Shown here: one piece after another, positions 1 to 8,598 of the stretch
How positions within the stretch are numbered: position 1 is the stretch's first letter
Layout: every line of letters begins with the position of its first letter
NCBI GenBank assembly: GCA_964627305.1
Contig: CAZVHP010000007.1
Coordinates: 1 to 64,000, forward strand
Direction: 5' to 3'
DNA: 64,000 bases
Source: WJKG01 sp964627305
GTDB taxonomy: Bacteria > Zixibacteria > MSB-5A5 > GN15 > FEB-12
Position numbers and translations under genes: made by a program
Notes under the pieces: model-generated
Seen by the model: the letters and a program-made list of their open reading frames with translations, nothing else
Databases searched by the model: none
What the model was told of the DNA's origin: nothing

Positions 1-9
1 GTTACTCTC

Positions 10-118
10 GTGCGCGGCAGGCCTCCCGGCCTGCCCGTCCTGCCACCAACTCTCTGCCCTCCCCCTACCGCCGAGGTCACTCCGGCCGCGGACCTGGCGG
101 CTCCCACTCACGACGATA
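10..118. repeat. 109-bp duplicated segment, copy 1
   Basis: This stretch recurs at 1461-1569 in the same orientation with about three mismatches. It covers the 3' end of the secreted-protein gene at 77-934 and the DNA just beyond it. Inside it, GGCAGGC (16-22) and GCCTGCC (29-35) form a strong GC hairpin that could end the minus-strand transcript, although no U-tract follows. The same hairpin occurs in the opposite orientation at 26358-26385. Confidence 0.85.
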
Positions 119-934
119 TTCCCGCAACCGCTCCTTACACTCTTCCACGACCCAGATGTTCTCCCGATGCTCCGGAAAACCATCCCAGCGCAGAATGGTA
201 TTTCCTCGCAAGTCGCCGTCCGACACACCCAGCGCAAGCTCCAATCTCGTATCATATTCCTCGATGCCCTTGCGACCGGGAGTGTTCTTTCTGCCGTAGC
301 TCGCTACCAGCCACACCGGCACAGGTACGCCATCCACATCCATCTCGATGAGGTGAATCACCGCCAGGTCGGTGTAGGTCACATCGCTGCGACAATGCAG
401 GGCGTTGTCGTACACACCTCCCCGGGGAATGGTCACAGGTCCGGCCGTCGGAATCCTCAGCTCCACTGAGGCACCTGACCTAATGGCATTGACGACACCA
501 TCCAGACTCATTGGAATGACGACACGTGACACTTCCCAGTGGCGACCGGTCACTGCAAACAACGGGCGCAGGTCCGATACCCGAATGAATGCGTGAATTG
601 AGGGACTCACAGGTATGTCCGGCGTCGCCTCCGCCTGTGCACCCGCGACCGGATAACTCAACTCACCCTCAATACCAATCAAAGAGACGCGCATGATGAG
701 ACAGGTATCGTCCAGGTGGCCCGGTATGAGTCCGGACCACCCCATACTATCGAGACCGGCGACCGACAGGCTGTCACATACTATTCGGCGACAGTCCCGC
801 GACGGACTGACGAAGTCGCGAGCAACGCCTTCAATAGTTTGTGGCTCGTCAAAGATGGTCTGTGCATCCACCGTGAGGCTCATCCACATTATCGCCAACA
901 CAATCATAATTGAGAATAGCATACTTCGTAACAT
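77..934 (-). CDS. Secreted protein of unknown function (cassette protein A, copy 2)
   Basis: I do not recognise a family. The 285-residue product starts with a typical Sec signal (hydrophobic residues 5-23, likely cleavage after VDA), so it is exported. ATG at 934 is preceded by AGGAGAA at good spacing. It is a diverged paralogue of the 1516-2424 product: both contain a DTMGW/DSMGW...GLxPxxLDDTC block, a VxAFI...RPLFA block, a VWLxASYGRK block, and end in REWEPPGPRPE. It stops a few codons earlier than its paralogue because a TGA appears inside the duplicated 3' segment. It follows a truncated copy of the B gene, mirroring the intact B-A order at 3624-1516. The function is unknown; a cell-surface or secreted role is inferred only from the signal peptide. 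Confidence 0.75.
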   Translation of the reverse strand: MLRSMLFSIMIVLAIMWMSLTVDAQTIFDEPQTIEGVARDFVSPSRDCRRIVCDSLSVAGLDSMGWSGLIPGHLDDTCLIMRVSLIGIEGELSYPVAGAQAEATPDIPVSPSIHAFIRVSDLRPLFAVTGRHWEVSRVVIPMSLDGVVNAIRSGASVELRIPTAGPVTIPRGGVYDNALHCRSDVTYTDLAVIHLIEMDVDGVPVPVWLVASYGRKNTPGRKGIEEYDTRLELALGVSDGDLRGNTILRWDGFPEHRENIWVVEECKERLREYRREWEPPGPRPE

Positions 935-957
935 TGGTTCTTCTCCTGAAGGGATTA

Positions 958-1500
958 TCAGTTCGGTAGCCTGTGCTTATCCCAAATAGCAACAGAATCA
1001 CCCGCATATCCACCATCGCACACCCTGGTACCCCATTGGGATGAATCAGTAGCGTCGGACGCCAGTGTGTCAAGGATTGCCGGCTCCCAAGCCCAGTTGC
1101 TGCTAAGGTACCTGCTGTTTCGGAACCAGCAACTGTCCGTTTCGCTGCCTGCCATGTCGTTCTCCCAATGTGTTATCTCTCCACAGAACTGGACGATCTT
1201 CAGCTTAGCAGGGTCGACAAAACTGTTTTGCCACTCCTTCACGCGAACTCCATTCAGGTTTAATGTCACAGTGTCACTGCTCATGAACTCAAAATCAAAG
1301 CCGAGCTTTGCATTATCTTGACCTATGTCAACGCCGTAATGAGCGTGAACCCAGTCCAGAATGTAGGTCGAAACCCCTGCCCCGAAGGGGTCGCGAAGCG
1401 AGGTTTCGACATCCCTCGAACCTGTGCGCGACTGGCCCGGTGCCCCACCGCTGCTATTCTGTGCGCGGCAGGCCTCCCGTCCTGCCCGTCCTGCCACCAA
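958..1500 (-). pseudogene. 5'-truncated copy of lipoprotein B gene
   Basis: Only 958-1362 is homologous to the 3' third of the intact B gene at 2437-3624. Both share a GEITHWENDMAGS block, DSCWFRN, and a DGGYxGDSxAIWD ending. Upstream of 1362 the reading frame simply runs through the palindromic repeat at 1363-1417 and the duplicated GC hairpin, which supplies a meaningless N-terminus rich in Arg and Gly and no signal peptide. The gene has therefore lost its signal peptide and first two thirds, and the breakpoint coincides with the repeat edge. It is probably a decaying remnant of a duplicated B-A cassette. A short product from an internal start cannot be excluded. Confidence 0.7.
1363..1417. 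repeat. 55-bp interspersed palindromic repeat
   Basis: The element has inverted ends GTCGAAACC and GGTTTCGAC around a core containing CCCC-GAA-GGGG. Its reverse complement occurs at 26262-26316 with a single mismatch, about 25 kb away, and a partial second copy follows there. It lies exactly at the breakpoint of the truncated B gene. It resembles a REP- or MITE-like non-coding repeat; no transposase is present in the window. Confidence 0.8.
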
Positions 1501-1569
1501 CTCTCTGCCCTCCCCCTACCGCCGAGGCCGCTCCGGCCGCGGACCTGGCGGCTCCCACTCACGACGATA
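1461..1569. repeat. 109-bp duplicated segment, copy 2
   Basis: This is a near-identical copy of 10-118, offset by 1451 bases. It spans the 3' end of the A gene at 1516-2424. The hairpin arms GGCAGG and CCTGCC are kept, with one base change in the second arm relative to copy 1. Confidence 0.85.
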
Positions 1570-2424
1570 ATCCCGATACTCCCGCAACCACTGCTCAAGA
1601 TTCTCCATTACCACCACATTCTCCGGGTGCTCCGGAAAACCATCCCAGCGAACCAGTGTGTAATCATCATAGCGGAACGTCTGGCCGGCGTGAGCAACTT
1701 CCAACCTCGTATCATATTCCTCTAAGTGCGCGCGTTCTTCCACGCTCTTTCTGCCGTAACTGGCGATCAGCCAGACGCATGTCGGCTCCCCTGCGATCAC
1801 AGTCTCGACCAAATGAAAAACGGCGAGGTCAACGAAGATAAGAGGCGTCCGATGTGTTATACCCGCAATCGCCGTCACTACCCCTCCCCTTGGCTTCAGC
1901 GAATCAGGACAGGCTCCACCCAGCACCTCCACAGGTGTCTGTCCGGTAAGCAGAGAACAGGTCGCTTCGTAACTCACCGGTGCTGCCTTCCGCGCTCTTG
2001 CATACTCCGGATACGTCAGGGCAAACAACGGGCGGTCGGTCTCGTCATGAATGAATGCGCGCACCGTGGCCGTCTCCGGCACACCGTCCCAATCCCCAGG
2101 ACCGTTCATTCTCGTTATCCTGTACGTAGCAAACGCATTCATATCCACAAACGACGTCCTGCGTATCACACACGTATCATCAAGCTCCCTCGGCAGCAAC
2201 CCCCGCCAGCCCATGGTGTCGAGATCGGCGACCGTCAGCATGATCGTCTCCACCGAATCACCCCACTGGGGGGCCTGGAGGGGCGGCACCACGAACCGCA
2301 CTGCAACGGAATCGCGGTAGTGTGCAATATCATCGACGCGTGTCACAATACCGCTTTCGTCATTCGCCGCAGCGAAAACAGGAAGCAGAACAAGTGTCCA
2401 CAGCATTGCTATTCTGAAACTCAT
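1516..2424 (-). CDS. Secreted protein of unknown function (cassette protein A, copy 1)
   Basis: The 302-residue protein has a signal peptide (hydrophobic residues 6-19, likely cleavage after FAAA). The ATG at 2424 has GGAGG at ideal spacing. No family is recognised. It shares motif blocks throughout with the 77-934 product, including DTMGWRGLLPRELDDTC, the VWLIASYGRKS block and a conserved proline-rich C-terminus. The gene lies 12 bases downstream of lipoprotein gene B, so the two are probably co-transcribed. The pairing of A with B in both cassette copies suggests that they act together at the cell surface, which is an inference. Confidence 0.78.
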   Translation of the reverse strand: MSFRIAMLWTLVLLPVFAAANDESGIVTRVDDIAHYRDSVAVRFVVPPLQAPQWGDSVETIMLTVADLDTMGWRGLLPRELDDTCVIRRTSFVDMNAFATYRITRMNGPGDWDGVPETATVRAFIHDETDRPLFALTYPEYARARKAAPVSYEATCSLLTGQTPVEVLGGACPDSLKPRGGVVTAIAGITHRTPLIFVDLAVFHLVETVIAGEPTCVWLIASYGRKSVEERAHLEEYDTRLEVAHAGQTFRYDDYTLVRWDGFPEHPENVVVMENLEQWLREYRDYRREWEPPGPRPERPRR

Positions 2425-2436
2425 GCGTCATCCTCC

Positions 2437-3624
2437 TCACTTCTTGGACGGCAGTCTTATCAAATCCCAGATTGCTAAAGAATCCCCGGAGTACCCACCG
2501 TCAAACACTGCCGCGCCCCACTGCGCAGCATCTGTGGCGAAACTATCGAGTGTATCCAGCACTGCCGGCACCCAGGTGCCGGCGCTGTTCATGTACATGC
2601 AGTTGCGAAACCAGCAGCTGTCTGAGGCGCTCCCCGCCATATCGTTCTCCCAATGCGTGATCTCGCCAGCGAATTGAACAACCTGAAAATGATAGGGGTT
2701 GACAAATCTGTTTCCCAGACCAAGGAACCTCTGATTGTTCACCCAGAACTCGAGATCCCCAGTTCCCGGGTAGTATAACTCGAAGTTTAGCGACTCGCCT
2801 TCCTGTCGGATATCCACACTCAGCCAATCAAATATCTGATCGGCTGTGAACCGCCACCTCTGGACAAGATTGCCGCCCAAGGATAGATGCGGCAGAATCT
2901 CCACATAAACTGCCGTATCATAGCGCACCGTCGTGTCTGCAACCGTTATATGGCCGTTTTGGAATCCAACCTGAGTCCAATGTCGCACGGTATCTTCAAC
3001 CCGCGCACTCACTCCTCCCCACGTACAACTGAAGCAAGCTGGCTGTGTCGCGTGCCTGGCACAGAGCTTCCCCCAGCTCGTTTCAAGATCGAATTTCAAG
3101 CCCCGCGCATAGTCATTGGTCAGTTTCTGGAAGGCACCGGCATAGTACCTGCTCACCGCCTGTGTGCAGCAGTCCTCGCAATACGAATAATACGGCCACA
3201 CCGGAGCTGTGAACGTTCCATGCTGCCAGATCGCCTGATCCTCCTGCCACGTATCCGACCTCCAGCGTCGCACCCCCAGCTCATAGTCCAGACCGGGCAC
3301 CGTGTTGAAATACGCGGCCGTCACACATCCCACCGTATCGTCCCCGGTGTTGTTCATGTTAATCCATCGGCCCCATACATAGTGACTACCTCTTCTCAGA
3401 AACGGTTGATACGTTTGGTGCCCATAGGCGTCGAGATCACGAAACCTCACCCAGTAGGTCTCCGCGCAATCCGTCCAACACTGATAGGTAGTGGAATCGA
3501 CACCTATGATTCTGATTCCCATGTGGCTGGGATGTCCTCCACCCCCGCCACCACTACCACTACACCCACTGCCGCACAACATGAGCACCACGGCTCCCAA
3601 ACCGATACATACTTGCTTTATCAT
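2437..3624 (-). CDS. Cysteine-rich lipoprotein of unknown function (cassette protein B)
   Basis: I chose the ATG at 3624, which has GGGGG 6-8 bases upstream, over an in-frame ATG at 3660. From it the protein begins with a lipoprotein signal (MIKQVCIGLGAVVLML, lipobox LCGSGC) and a glycine-rich spacer, so it should be lipidated and anchored in an envelope membrane. The mature part of about 375 residues holds paired cysteines (CEDCC; CxxHxxxxxCxxC), consistent with disulfides in the periplasm or on the surface. The C-terminal block GEITHWENDMAGS...DGGYSGDSLAIWD recurs in the truncated copy at 958-1362. No family is recognised. It lies between a dockerin-repeat protein and protein A. Confidence 0.75.
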   Translation of the reverse strand: MIKQVCIGLGAVVLMLCGSGCSGSGGGGGGHPSHMGIRIIGVDSTTYQCWTDCAETYWVRFRDLDAYGHQTYQPFLRRGSHYVWGRWINMNNTGDDTVGCVTAAYFNTVPGLDYELGVRRWRSDTWQEDQAIWQHGTFTAPVWPYYSYCEDCCTQAVSRYYAGAFQKLTNDYARGLKFDLETSWGKLCARHATQPACFSCTWGGVSARVEDTVRHWTQVGFQNGHITVADTTVRYDTAVYVEILPHLSLGGNLVQRWRFTADQIFDWLSVDIRQEGESLNFELYYPGTGDLEFWVNNQRFLGLGNRFVNPYHFQVVQFAGEITHWENDMAGSASDSCWFRNCMYMNSAGTWVPAVLDTLDSFATDAAQWGAAVFDGGYSGDSLAIWDLIRLPSKK

Positions 3625-3672
3625 TTCTACCCCCGAACTTGTTTCTGTGTTCGCTTCCACTTCTGCCCCCGA

Positions 3673-5520
3673 TCAGTATGGACACGCCGGTGGCGCCATC
3701 CCGCCGCTGAACATATAGGCCAGCAGGAAGACCAAATCGACGATGTCAATCCGCTCATCAGGGTCACCATCGACGTTGCCCTCCTCCCGGCATGGCGGAG
3801 CCGCCCCGCCGGAATACAGGTAGGAGATCAGGTAGGTGACGTCAGAGCCGTTGATGACATCCGCAGGATCACCGTTGACATTCCCTCGGATCCCCTCGCA
3901 GCATTGTACACGCCGTTCAACCAGGATGGAATCGACAAACGTGGTATCAGTCGTCCCATAGACCGACTCGGTGCGCACCACGAACTTCATCCAGAAGGTA
4001 TCAGGATCCTCGGGTTCCAGGTAGTACAACTCATAATGACCGCCGGGAAGATTCATTGCCGGTCCCGCCTGATACACCAGAGAATCGTTCAGGTACACCC
4101 AGCGAGTGGTGTTGGTTGTGTTGGTCTGGTGCCAGTCACAGCGAACCACGTCCCAATACCCGGGCACGGGCTGTGGCGTGTACCTGCACTGGCTCCACAG
4201 CACTTCCGAACCCAGTACCCAGCTTCTGATGCCGGTATCCTCAGTGAAGAACTCGGTCGTCAACATCTCACCCACAACCACCGGTTCATACCGCTCGGTA
4301 CCGTTGTATCGCCAGCAGTCCATTTTGGTGATGTACTTCGGATGAAAGAGCTGACGATCACCCGTGCCCTTTTCGCCAAAGACCGCCACCAGTTCCTGAA
4401 GATTCGGACTCACAACGTAGATACAGTCATTATCCGTATCAACCACGTACACGTTCCCGTAATAGTCAATTGTCAGATCTGTCAGGAATGCATTAGCGGG
4501 AAACATGCCCGGCGGCGTTTCAGTGGGACTCTGATAGTACTTTGTGTTCGCCATAATCAGCTTGTTGTTGCCGGCATCGGATACACAGATATAGGACATT
4601 GGGTAGTGGTCGATCTTGTTGCGATAGTAGCACACTGACTGAGGCGACGTCAACTGACCGAACCCCTCACCCCGGCCGAACAGCGTACGACGGTGGGTCG
4701 CTGTCGGCGATCCAACCAGATCCAAATCGTAGATCTCAACCTCACCGTTGCCATAGTCTATCACAGCCATCTCGAACACATCACTGCTCGGCCCGGAGGC
4801 CGAAGGGATACGTACTGCATCTACGTCGCCCACACCATCGAAATCGTCCGCCACCGTCATCCTGTGAGTCCACGTATCGTCGGCCCAGTAGACATTGTAC
4901 ACCTGGACACGGCTATTGAAAAAATCGGCTACAAACCAGTGCTGCCCAACATATGCCAACCCGGCCGGGTGATAAAACTGCAGAGGTCCTGTACCCGGCC
5001 CCCCGCGTGCATGACACCAGTTCGCGTCAGGAACATAATCGTGGCGAGATGTCGCAATGATGCGACACCTTGCCCAGTCCGCGACAAACACAAAAGACTG
5101 ATCCCACGATGTGCCCTCCTCGTCGAAGGACAGGGCAAGGATGGCGTCCGTACCGTCAAACATCTGCTTACCCTCGAATACCAGCTGCTCGAAAGGCGAA
5201 ATGTCTACTTCGTAGTAGAATGAACTGGTCAATCTCGTGTATCCCGGCACAATCTCTGTGGGATTCATTGTCAGTGTGCTTTGGTAAGAACTTACATCAC
5301 GTGACACTCGTGCTTCCCCCGTGCCGGTCGATGGAGCCATTCCGTCGTACCTGTCAAGCCAGACATCCGCCAGTTGACCGAAGCAGTCGATTGAGGCAGC
5401 AGGATCCCGGAGTGTAGGTGCCGTTTGTCCTGACACAAACTCCAGGGCGATATCTCGTTCTGCCGCGAAGACTTCGCCTGTCAGCCGCAAAACTGCGGTA
5501 ATACGCCAGCCGCTCTCCAT
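3673..5520 (-). CDS. NHL-type propeller protein with two C-terminal dockerin-like repeats
   Basis: The 615-residue frame has NHL-like repeats in the middle (blocks of the type LQFYHPAGLAYV...WFVADFFNSRVQVY and LTIDYYGNVYVVDTDNDCIYV), which suggest a six-bladed beta-propeller. Two dockerin-like calcium loops follow near residues 548-612 (GNVNGDPADVINGSD and GNVDGDPDERIDIVD). Such repeats are frequent on secreted proteins of Zixibacteria-like bacteria without cohesins. The ATG used here gives no signal peptide, which is odd for this architecture. The same frame continues upstream through a TAG at 5554-5556 into an ORF that does carry one (5554-5850). The two ORFs may be one gene broken or recoded at the amber codon. 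The substrate is unknown. Confidence 0.7.
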   Translation of the reverse strand: MESGWRITAVLRLTGEVFAAERDIALEFVSGQTAPTLRDPAASIDCFGQLADVWLDRYDGMAPSTGTGEARVSRDVSSYQSTLTMNPTEIVPGYTRLTSSFYYEVDISPFEQLVFEGKQMFDGTDAILALSFDEEGTSWDQSFVFVADWARCRIIATSRHDYVPDANWCHARGGPGTGPLQFYHPAGLAYVGQHWFVADFFNSRVQVYNVYWADDTWTHRMTVADDFDGVGDVDAVRIPSASGPSSDVFEMAVIDYGNGEVEIYDLDLVGSPTATHRRTLFGRGEGFGQLTSPQSVCYYRNKIDHYPMSYICVSDAGNNKLIMANTKYYQSPTETPPGMFPANAFLTDLTIDYYGNVYVVDTDNDCIYVVSPNLQELVAVFGEKGTGDRQLFHPKYITKMDCWRYNGTERYEPVVVGEMLTTEFFTEDTGIRSWVLGSEVLWSQCRYTPQPVPGYWDVVRCDWHQTNTTNTTRWVYLNDSLVYQAGPAMNLPGGHYELYYLEPEDPDTFWMKFVVRTESVYGTTDTTFVDSILVERRVQCCEGIRGNVNGDPADVINGSDVTYLISYLYSGGAAPPCREEGNVDGDPDERIDIVDLVFLLAYMFSGGMAPPACPY

Positions 5521-5553
5521 CGACTGTATTCCGCCAATCTTGCCGATACTGAA

Positions 5554-5850
5554 CTACGGCTTGCTGGGCTGTGTCCTGAGTGCTTGGTTCCATGCGAGTG
5601 CAGCTGCATCAAACGCAGTCAACACTGATTCCGCAACCTCTGCCTGCAGAATTCGCTCAATGTGATCCCGATTGAAGCGACTTGGCTCATTCGCGTAGTC
5701 ACACAGGCACATCAACGCCAGTTGCATCTTCATTTCCGACGTCTCAGCTACCTCGTGCAGGCTGATCCCAACAGCCCGTGGCTCACCCATCAGCAGAATG
5801 AGCATCCCGGAGAGCAAGACCAGGCTGCTCCTTTTCACAGCAAATTGCAT
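5554..5850 (-). CDS. Signal-peptide ORF in frame with the dockerin protein, ends at TAG
   Basis: The ATG at 5850 has a strong GAGGAGG ribosome site and opens a classical signal peptide (MQFAVKRSSLVLLSGMLILL). About 75 residues follow, including a helical stretch (VAETSEMKMQLALMCLCDY), before TAG at 5554-5556. The following ATG of the dockerin protein is in the same frame, eleven codons after the stop, with no in-between shift. I infer that this is the original N-terminus of that protein. A separate small secreted protein is the alternative. The reading frame extends upstream to 5982 with a CxxC-like stretch, but that start has no good ribosome site. Confidence 0.55.
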   Translation of the reverse strand: MQFAVKRSSLVLLSGMLILLMGEPRAVGISLHEVAETSEMKMQLALMCLCDYANEPSRFNRDHIERILQAEVAESVLTAFDAAALAWNQALRTQPSKP

Positions 5851-6246
5851 ACACGCCTCCTCTTGAGTCTGAGCCCCTTGGGTTGGGCCTGCGCCGGCGG
5901 TCGGCAGAGGCCAGCCCAACGAACATCTATTACAGCCCTCCTGCTGTACCCGACCACCGCAGTGGGCACAACAACGCGACATGGCACTTGATTACTTTCC
6001 TGATCGGCGTGCGTTAGAGAAACGCGTCAGACGTCTAAACAGAAACTGCCACTTAACAGCATTCCGTAGACCATCGCTTGCGTCACCAACAAGAACGCAA
6101 ACTCCGACCTGTTTGTCAACAGGTTCCCCCCCCAGTTTCCCGACAACTTCACACCAACTCCCCCCGCCGCCCCCATAGATGAAAGCGATACGCTCGCAAC
6201 ACAACCGGGCGAAACACGGACAAACTGCTTCGGGAAGGAGAACCTC
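5851..6246. other. Gene-free divergent intergenic region
   Basis: The 396 bases separate the divergent 5850 (minus) and 6247 (plus) genes and presumably hold both promoters. I see poly-C/CCG-rich low-complexity stretches near 6127-6173 and no convincing gene. A minus-strand extension of the 5554-5850 frame up to 5982 encodes a CxxC...CxxC-like segment but lacks a good ribosome site. Confidence 0.5.
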
Positions 6247-6816
6247 ATGGCCGATTACCAAACCGCTCTGACCGGTCTTCTGCAGCGCGAGGGCGGCTTG
6301 AGCAATCACCCCCATGACAACGGCCGCGAGACCTATGCCGGCATCTCGCGACGCTTCCACCCCGACTGGCCGGGCTGGCGACTCATCGACGCCTGCCGGG
6401 CGCATCCGACCTTCCCCGACAACCTGGCCGATCTGGCGTGCCTCCGGCGAGAGGTCACTTCCTGGTATCGTGGCCACTACTGGGACCACATCGGCGGCGA
6501 GCACATCGCCTCGCAACGCGTTGCCAACCGCCTGCTGGATATGGCTGCCCACCTGGGACTCAGGCGGGCAGCCCGTATCCTGCAGCAAACCCTCAACCTC
6601 CTGCTGCCGCCGGACACCCCGCCGCTGCGTGTCGACTGCCTCATCGGCCCGCGCACCCAAGCCGCCATCACCAGCCTGAACCACTCCGGCCGCGCCGACA
6701 TCCTCGCCATCGCGCTGTCTGTCCGCCAGGGCGCCCACTATCTCACCCGCGCCGAACAGGACCTCACCCAACGCGCCTTCCTCCATGGCTGGCTGCGCCG
6801 CCTCAACCCCGTCTGA
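6247..6816 (+). CDS. Lysozyme-like peptidoglycan hydrolase (GH108/ZliS family)
   Basis: The protein has 189 residues, the usual size for the family. The N-terminal REGGLSNHPHDNGRETYAGIS block matches the GH108 signature EGGyxxdpxDxGGxTxxGI, with Glu15 the expected catalytic acid that cleaves the glycan strand of peptidoglycan. The second half (about 95-185) resembles the peptidoglycan-binding domain PG_binding_3, with LRVDCLIGPRTQAAI. There is no signal peptide. The ATG has AAGGAG seven bases upstream. Enzymes of this family are usually phage endolysins, but no phage genes surround it. Whether it serves phage lysis, secretion-system assembly or cell-wall turnover cannot be told. Confidence 0.8.
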   Translation: MADYQTALTGLLQREGGLSNHPHDNGRETYAGISRRFHPDWPGWRLIDACRAHPTFPDNLADLACLRREVTSWYRGHYWDHIGGEHIASQRVANRLLDMAAHLGLRRAARILQQTLNLLLPPDTPPLRVDCLIGPRTQAAITSLNHSGRADILAIALSVRQGAHYLTRAEQDLTQRAFLHGWLRRLNPV

Positions 6817-6916
6817 GACTCGCTCACCACTGCCTGACCACCTGTCAGGACGCCGCGCACCCCGCCCACAACAGAAAACGCCGGAGCTTCAGAACAAACC
6901 CCGGCGCCTGCTGCTT

Positions 6917-6934
6917 TAGCTTCACGCGAAGCTA
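6917..6934. terminator. Short hairpin between convergent genes
   Basis: TAGCTTC (6917-6923), loop ACGC, GAAGCTA (6928-6934) form a perfect 7-bp stem in the gap between the lysozyme gene and the convergent thioredoxin-like gene. No U-tract follows, so a terminator role is tentative. Confidence 0.35.
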
Positions 6935-6962
6935 CCGCAATTCACAGTCTGCCATCGACAAC

Positions 6963-8456
6963 TTACAGCAAATCCCCTGTCCACCAGATAAGATTCTCCA
7001 GAAGACCCGAATGCACCCCGCCGGCCTCATACCGAATGTTCCCCTCCGCATCGATCACGCACAGATGCGGTATACCCTGCACCCCATAGGCGCGAGCCAT
7101 ATCGTCATTGCCGTACAACAGCGTCATATCGTACCCGTTCTCCTGCATGTACGTCTTCTGCTTGACACTCTGTGGCTCCCACACATTCACACTGAACACC
7201 CGCACCCGGTCCTGCGCATGCTTCTCCACAAACTCATCCAGCATCGGCATCGCCATGCGGCACGGACCACACCACGTCGCCCAGAAATCCAGCACCACCA
7301 CCGTCCCGCGAAGGTCCGCCAGGCTCACCATGTTCCCCTCAGCATCCGCAAGCGTCCAGTCCGGGGCCGGTCGGCTGATCTTGCCCGCCAGCGCCTTCGC
7401 CCGACGCTCCTCGGCACCGTTGTCCCAGTTGGCCTGAACTGTGGCCACGATAGCATCATAACGCGCATCGTCGCGAAGCGGCGCCATGTCAGGGTCCTGA
7501 CCCATGTGCCAGGCGTCATCCCACCCGGCCGCCGCCGCCTTCTCCAGATACGCAAACGCCGCCTCCGCGTCCCCCTTCAATGCATACAAACAGGCCACGT
7601 CATACACCCCCCCCTTATCCTGTTCAAAGTCCTCCTGCGACATCACAAACTCAATCGCAGCCTCGAACCGCCGGGCATCCACCAGCACCGTCCGATAGAA
7701 ATGATTCATGTACGTCTCCTGCTCGTCGACCGGCACACCCCCCGATGCCACCATCTGCTCGACAAACTCCTGCACCGTCTGCTTCGCCCGAGCCACATCA
7801 CCCGCCCCCGCATAACACGTCGCGTAATCAACGGGAGTCGCCCACGACGGATTGATCGCCTTCACCTTGTCAAGCGTCCCCTCCAGAGCGCTCCAGTCAC
7901 CGACGTGCACGTGATAGCCCTTCAAAAAGCGCCACGACAGCGGATCCATCGGCTCAATCTCGGCAAACGTCACAAAATGCGGCCCGTCTGCCGCCACCAT
8001 CGCCTCCAGCGCCGCCGTCTCGTCGGTCTTCTCGGCGCCCTCGAACAGCTCCTTCGCATACGTCGCCGTGATCAACCGATACCCATACGCCCACTCAGGA
8101 TCCATCGCAACTACCCGGCGTCCGATCTCGATCCGCTCCACCGACGATGGCACCACCCGCCCCAGCAAATACAGGTGAACCGCCGACTCCGGATGCGCCT
8201 GTGCCTGCTGACGCGCAAACGCCAGCACCCCCTCGGGATCCATCTGCTCCCACGACGACTGCACCGTCCGAAGCACATCAATATCACCCGCGTTGGCCAT
8301 GAAGTCCTTCATCAAGACCACCAGTTCCGCCTCGCCCGAGGCCTCGCCAACCTTCGCCTGATATGCCTCCATCGTGTACTCAGCCGCCGGTACCCCCACG
8401 GCCACCGCCAACAGCAGCACCACTACTGCCCAACCCGTCATTCGATGCGACTTCAT
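6963..8456 (-). CDS. TPR protein with C-terminal TlpA-like thioredoxin domain
   Basis: The start at 8456 (GGAGGATG upstream) gives a signal peptide ending at VPAAE; the frame is open further upstream but without a good start. The exported 497-residue protein has a long helical, TPR-like middle (about 30-350) and a TlpA/ResA-type thioredoxin fold from about 365 with the active site WCGPC (Cys396, Cys399) and the cis-proline loop GIPHLCVID. Such domains reduce disulfides of envelope proteins or haem-binding apocytochromes. The TPR part may recruit the client. It is transcribed alone and convergent with the lysozyme gene. Its specific client is unknown. Confidence 0.85.
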   Translation of the reverse strand: MKSHRMTGWAVVVLLLAVAVGVPAAEYTMEAYQAKVGEASGEAELVVLMKDFMANAGDIDVLRTVQSSWEQMDPEGVLAFARQQAQAHPESAVHLYLLGRVVPSSVERIEIGRRVVAMDPEWAYGYRLITATYAKELFEGAEKTDETAALEAMVAADGPHFVTFAEIEPMDPLSWRFLKGYHVHVGDWSALEGTLDKVKAINPSWATPVDYATCYAGAGDVARAKQTVQEFVEQMVASGGVPVDEQETYMNHFYRTVLVDARRFEAAIEFVMSQEDFEQDKGGVYDVACLYALKGDAEAAFAYLEKAAAAGWDDAWHMGQDPDMAPLRDDARYDAIVATVQANWDNGAEERRAKALAGKISRPAPDWTLADAEGNMVSLADLRGTVVVLDFWATWCGPCRMAMPMLDEFVEKHAQDRVRVFSVNVWEPQSVKQKTYMQENGYDMTLLYGNDDMARAYGVQGIPHLCVIDAEGNIRYEAGGVHSGLLENLIWWTGDLL

Positions 8457-8598
8457 CTGCATCCTCCACATGTTGTTCAAACCTGTCTGACTGCTAATAT
8501 GTCTATCAATCAAATCCACAAAGTCAGGTTAGTCAAGCACGGAGATTCACTCCCGAATGCCCTCCGCCGGACTCCTCCGCGCCTTCACCCGGCTCGCC

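Noticed and set aside
2887..4638. Long plus-strand ORF of 583 codons
   Set aside because: It lies opposite the lipoprotein B and dockerin genes, crosses both of them, and its product shows low-complexity Arg/His/Pro/Ile composition typical of antisense frames in GC-rich DNA.
5851..5982. N-terminal extension with CxxC motifs of the 5554-5850 ORF, as a zinc ribbon
   Set aside because: The strong GAGGAGG site and signal peptide begin at 5850. A zinc ribbon ahead of a signal peptide would make no sense, and the 5982 ATG has no clear ribosome site.
6247..6816. Prophage remnant around the lysozyme gene
   Set aside because: No holin, terminase, tail or integrase genes flank it, so a prophage is not supported.
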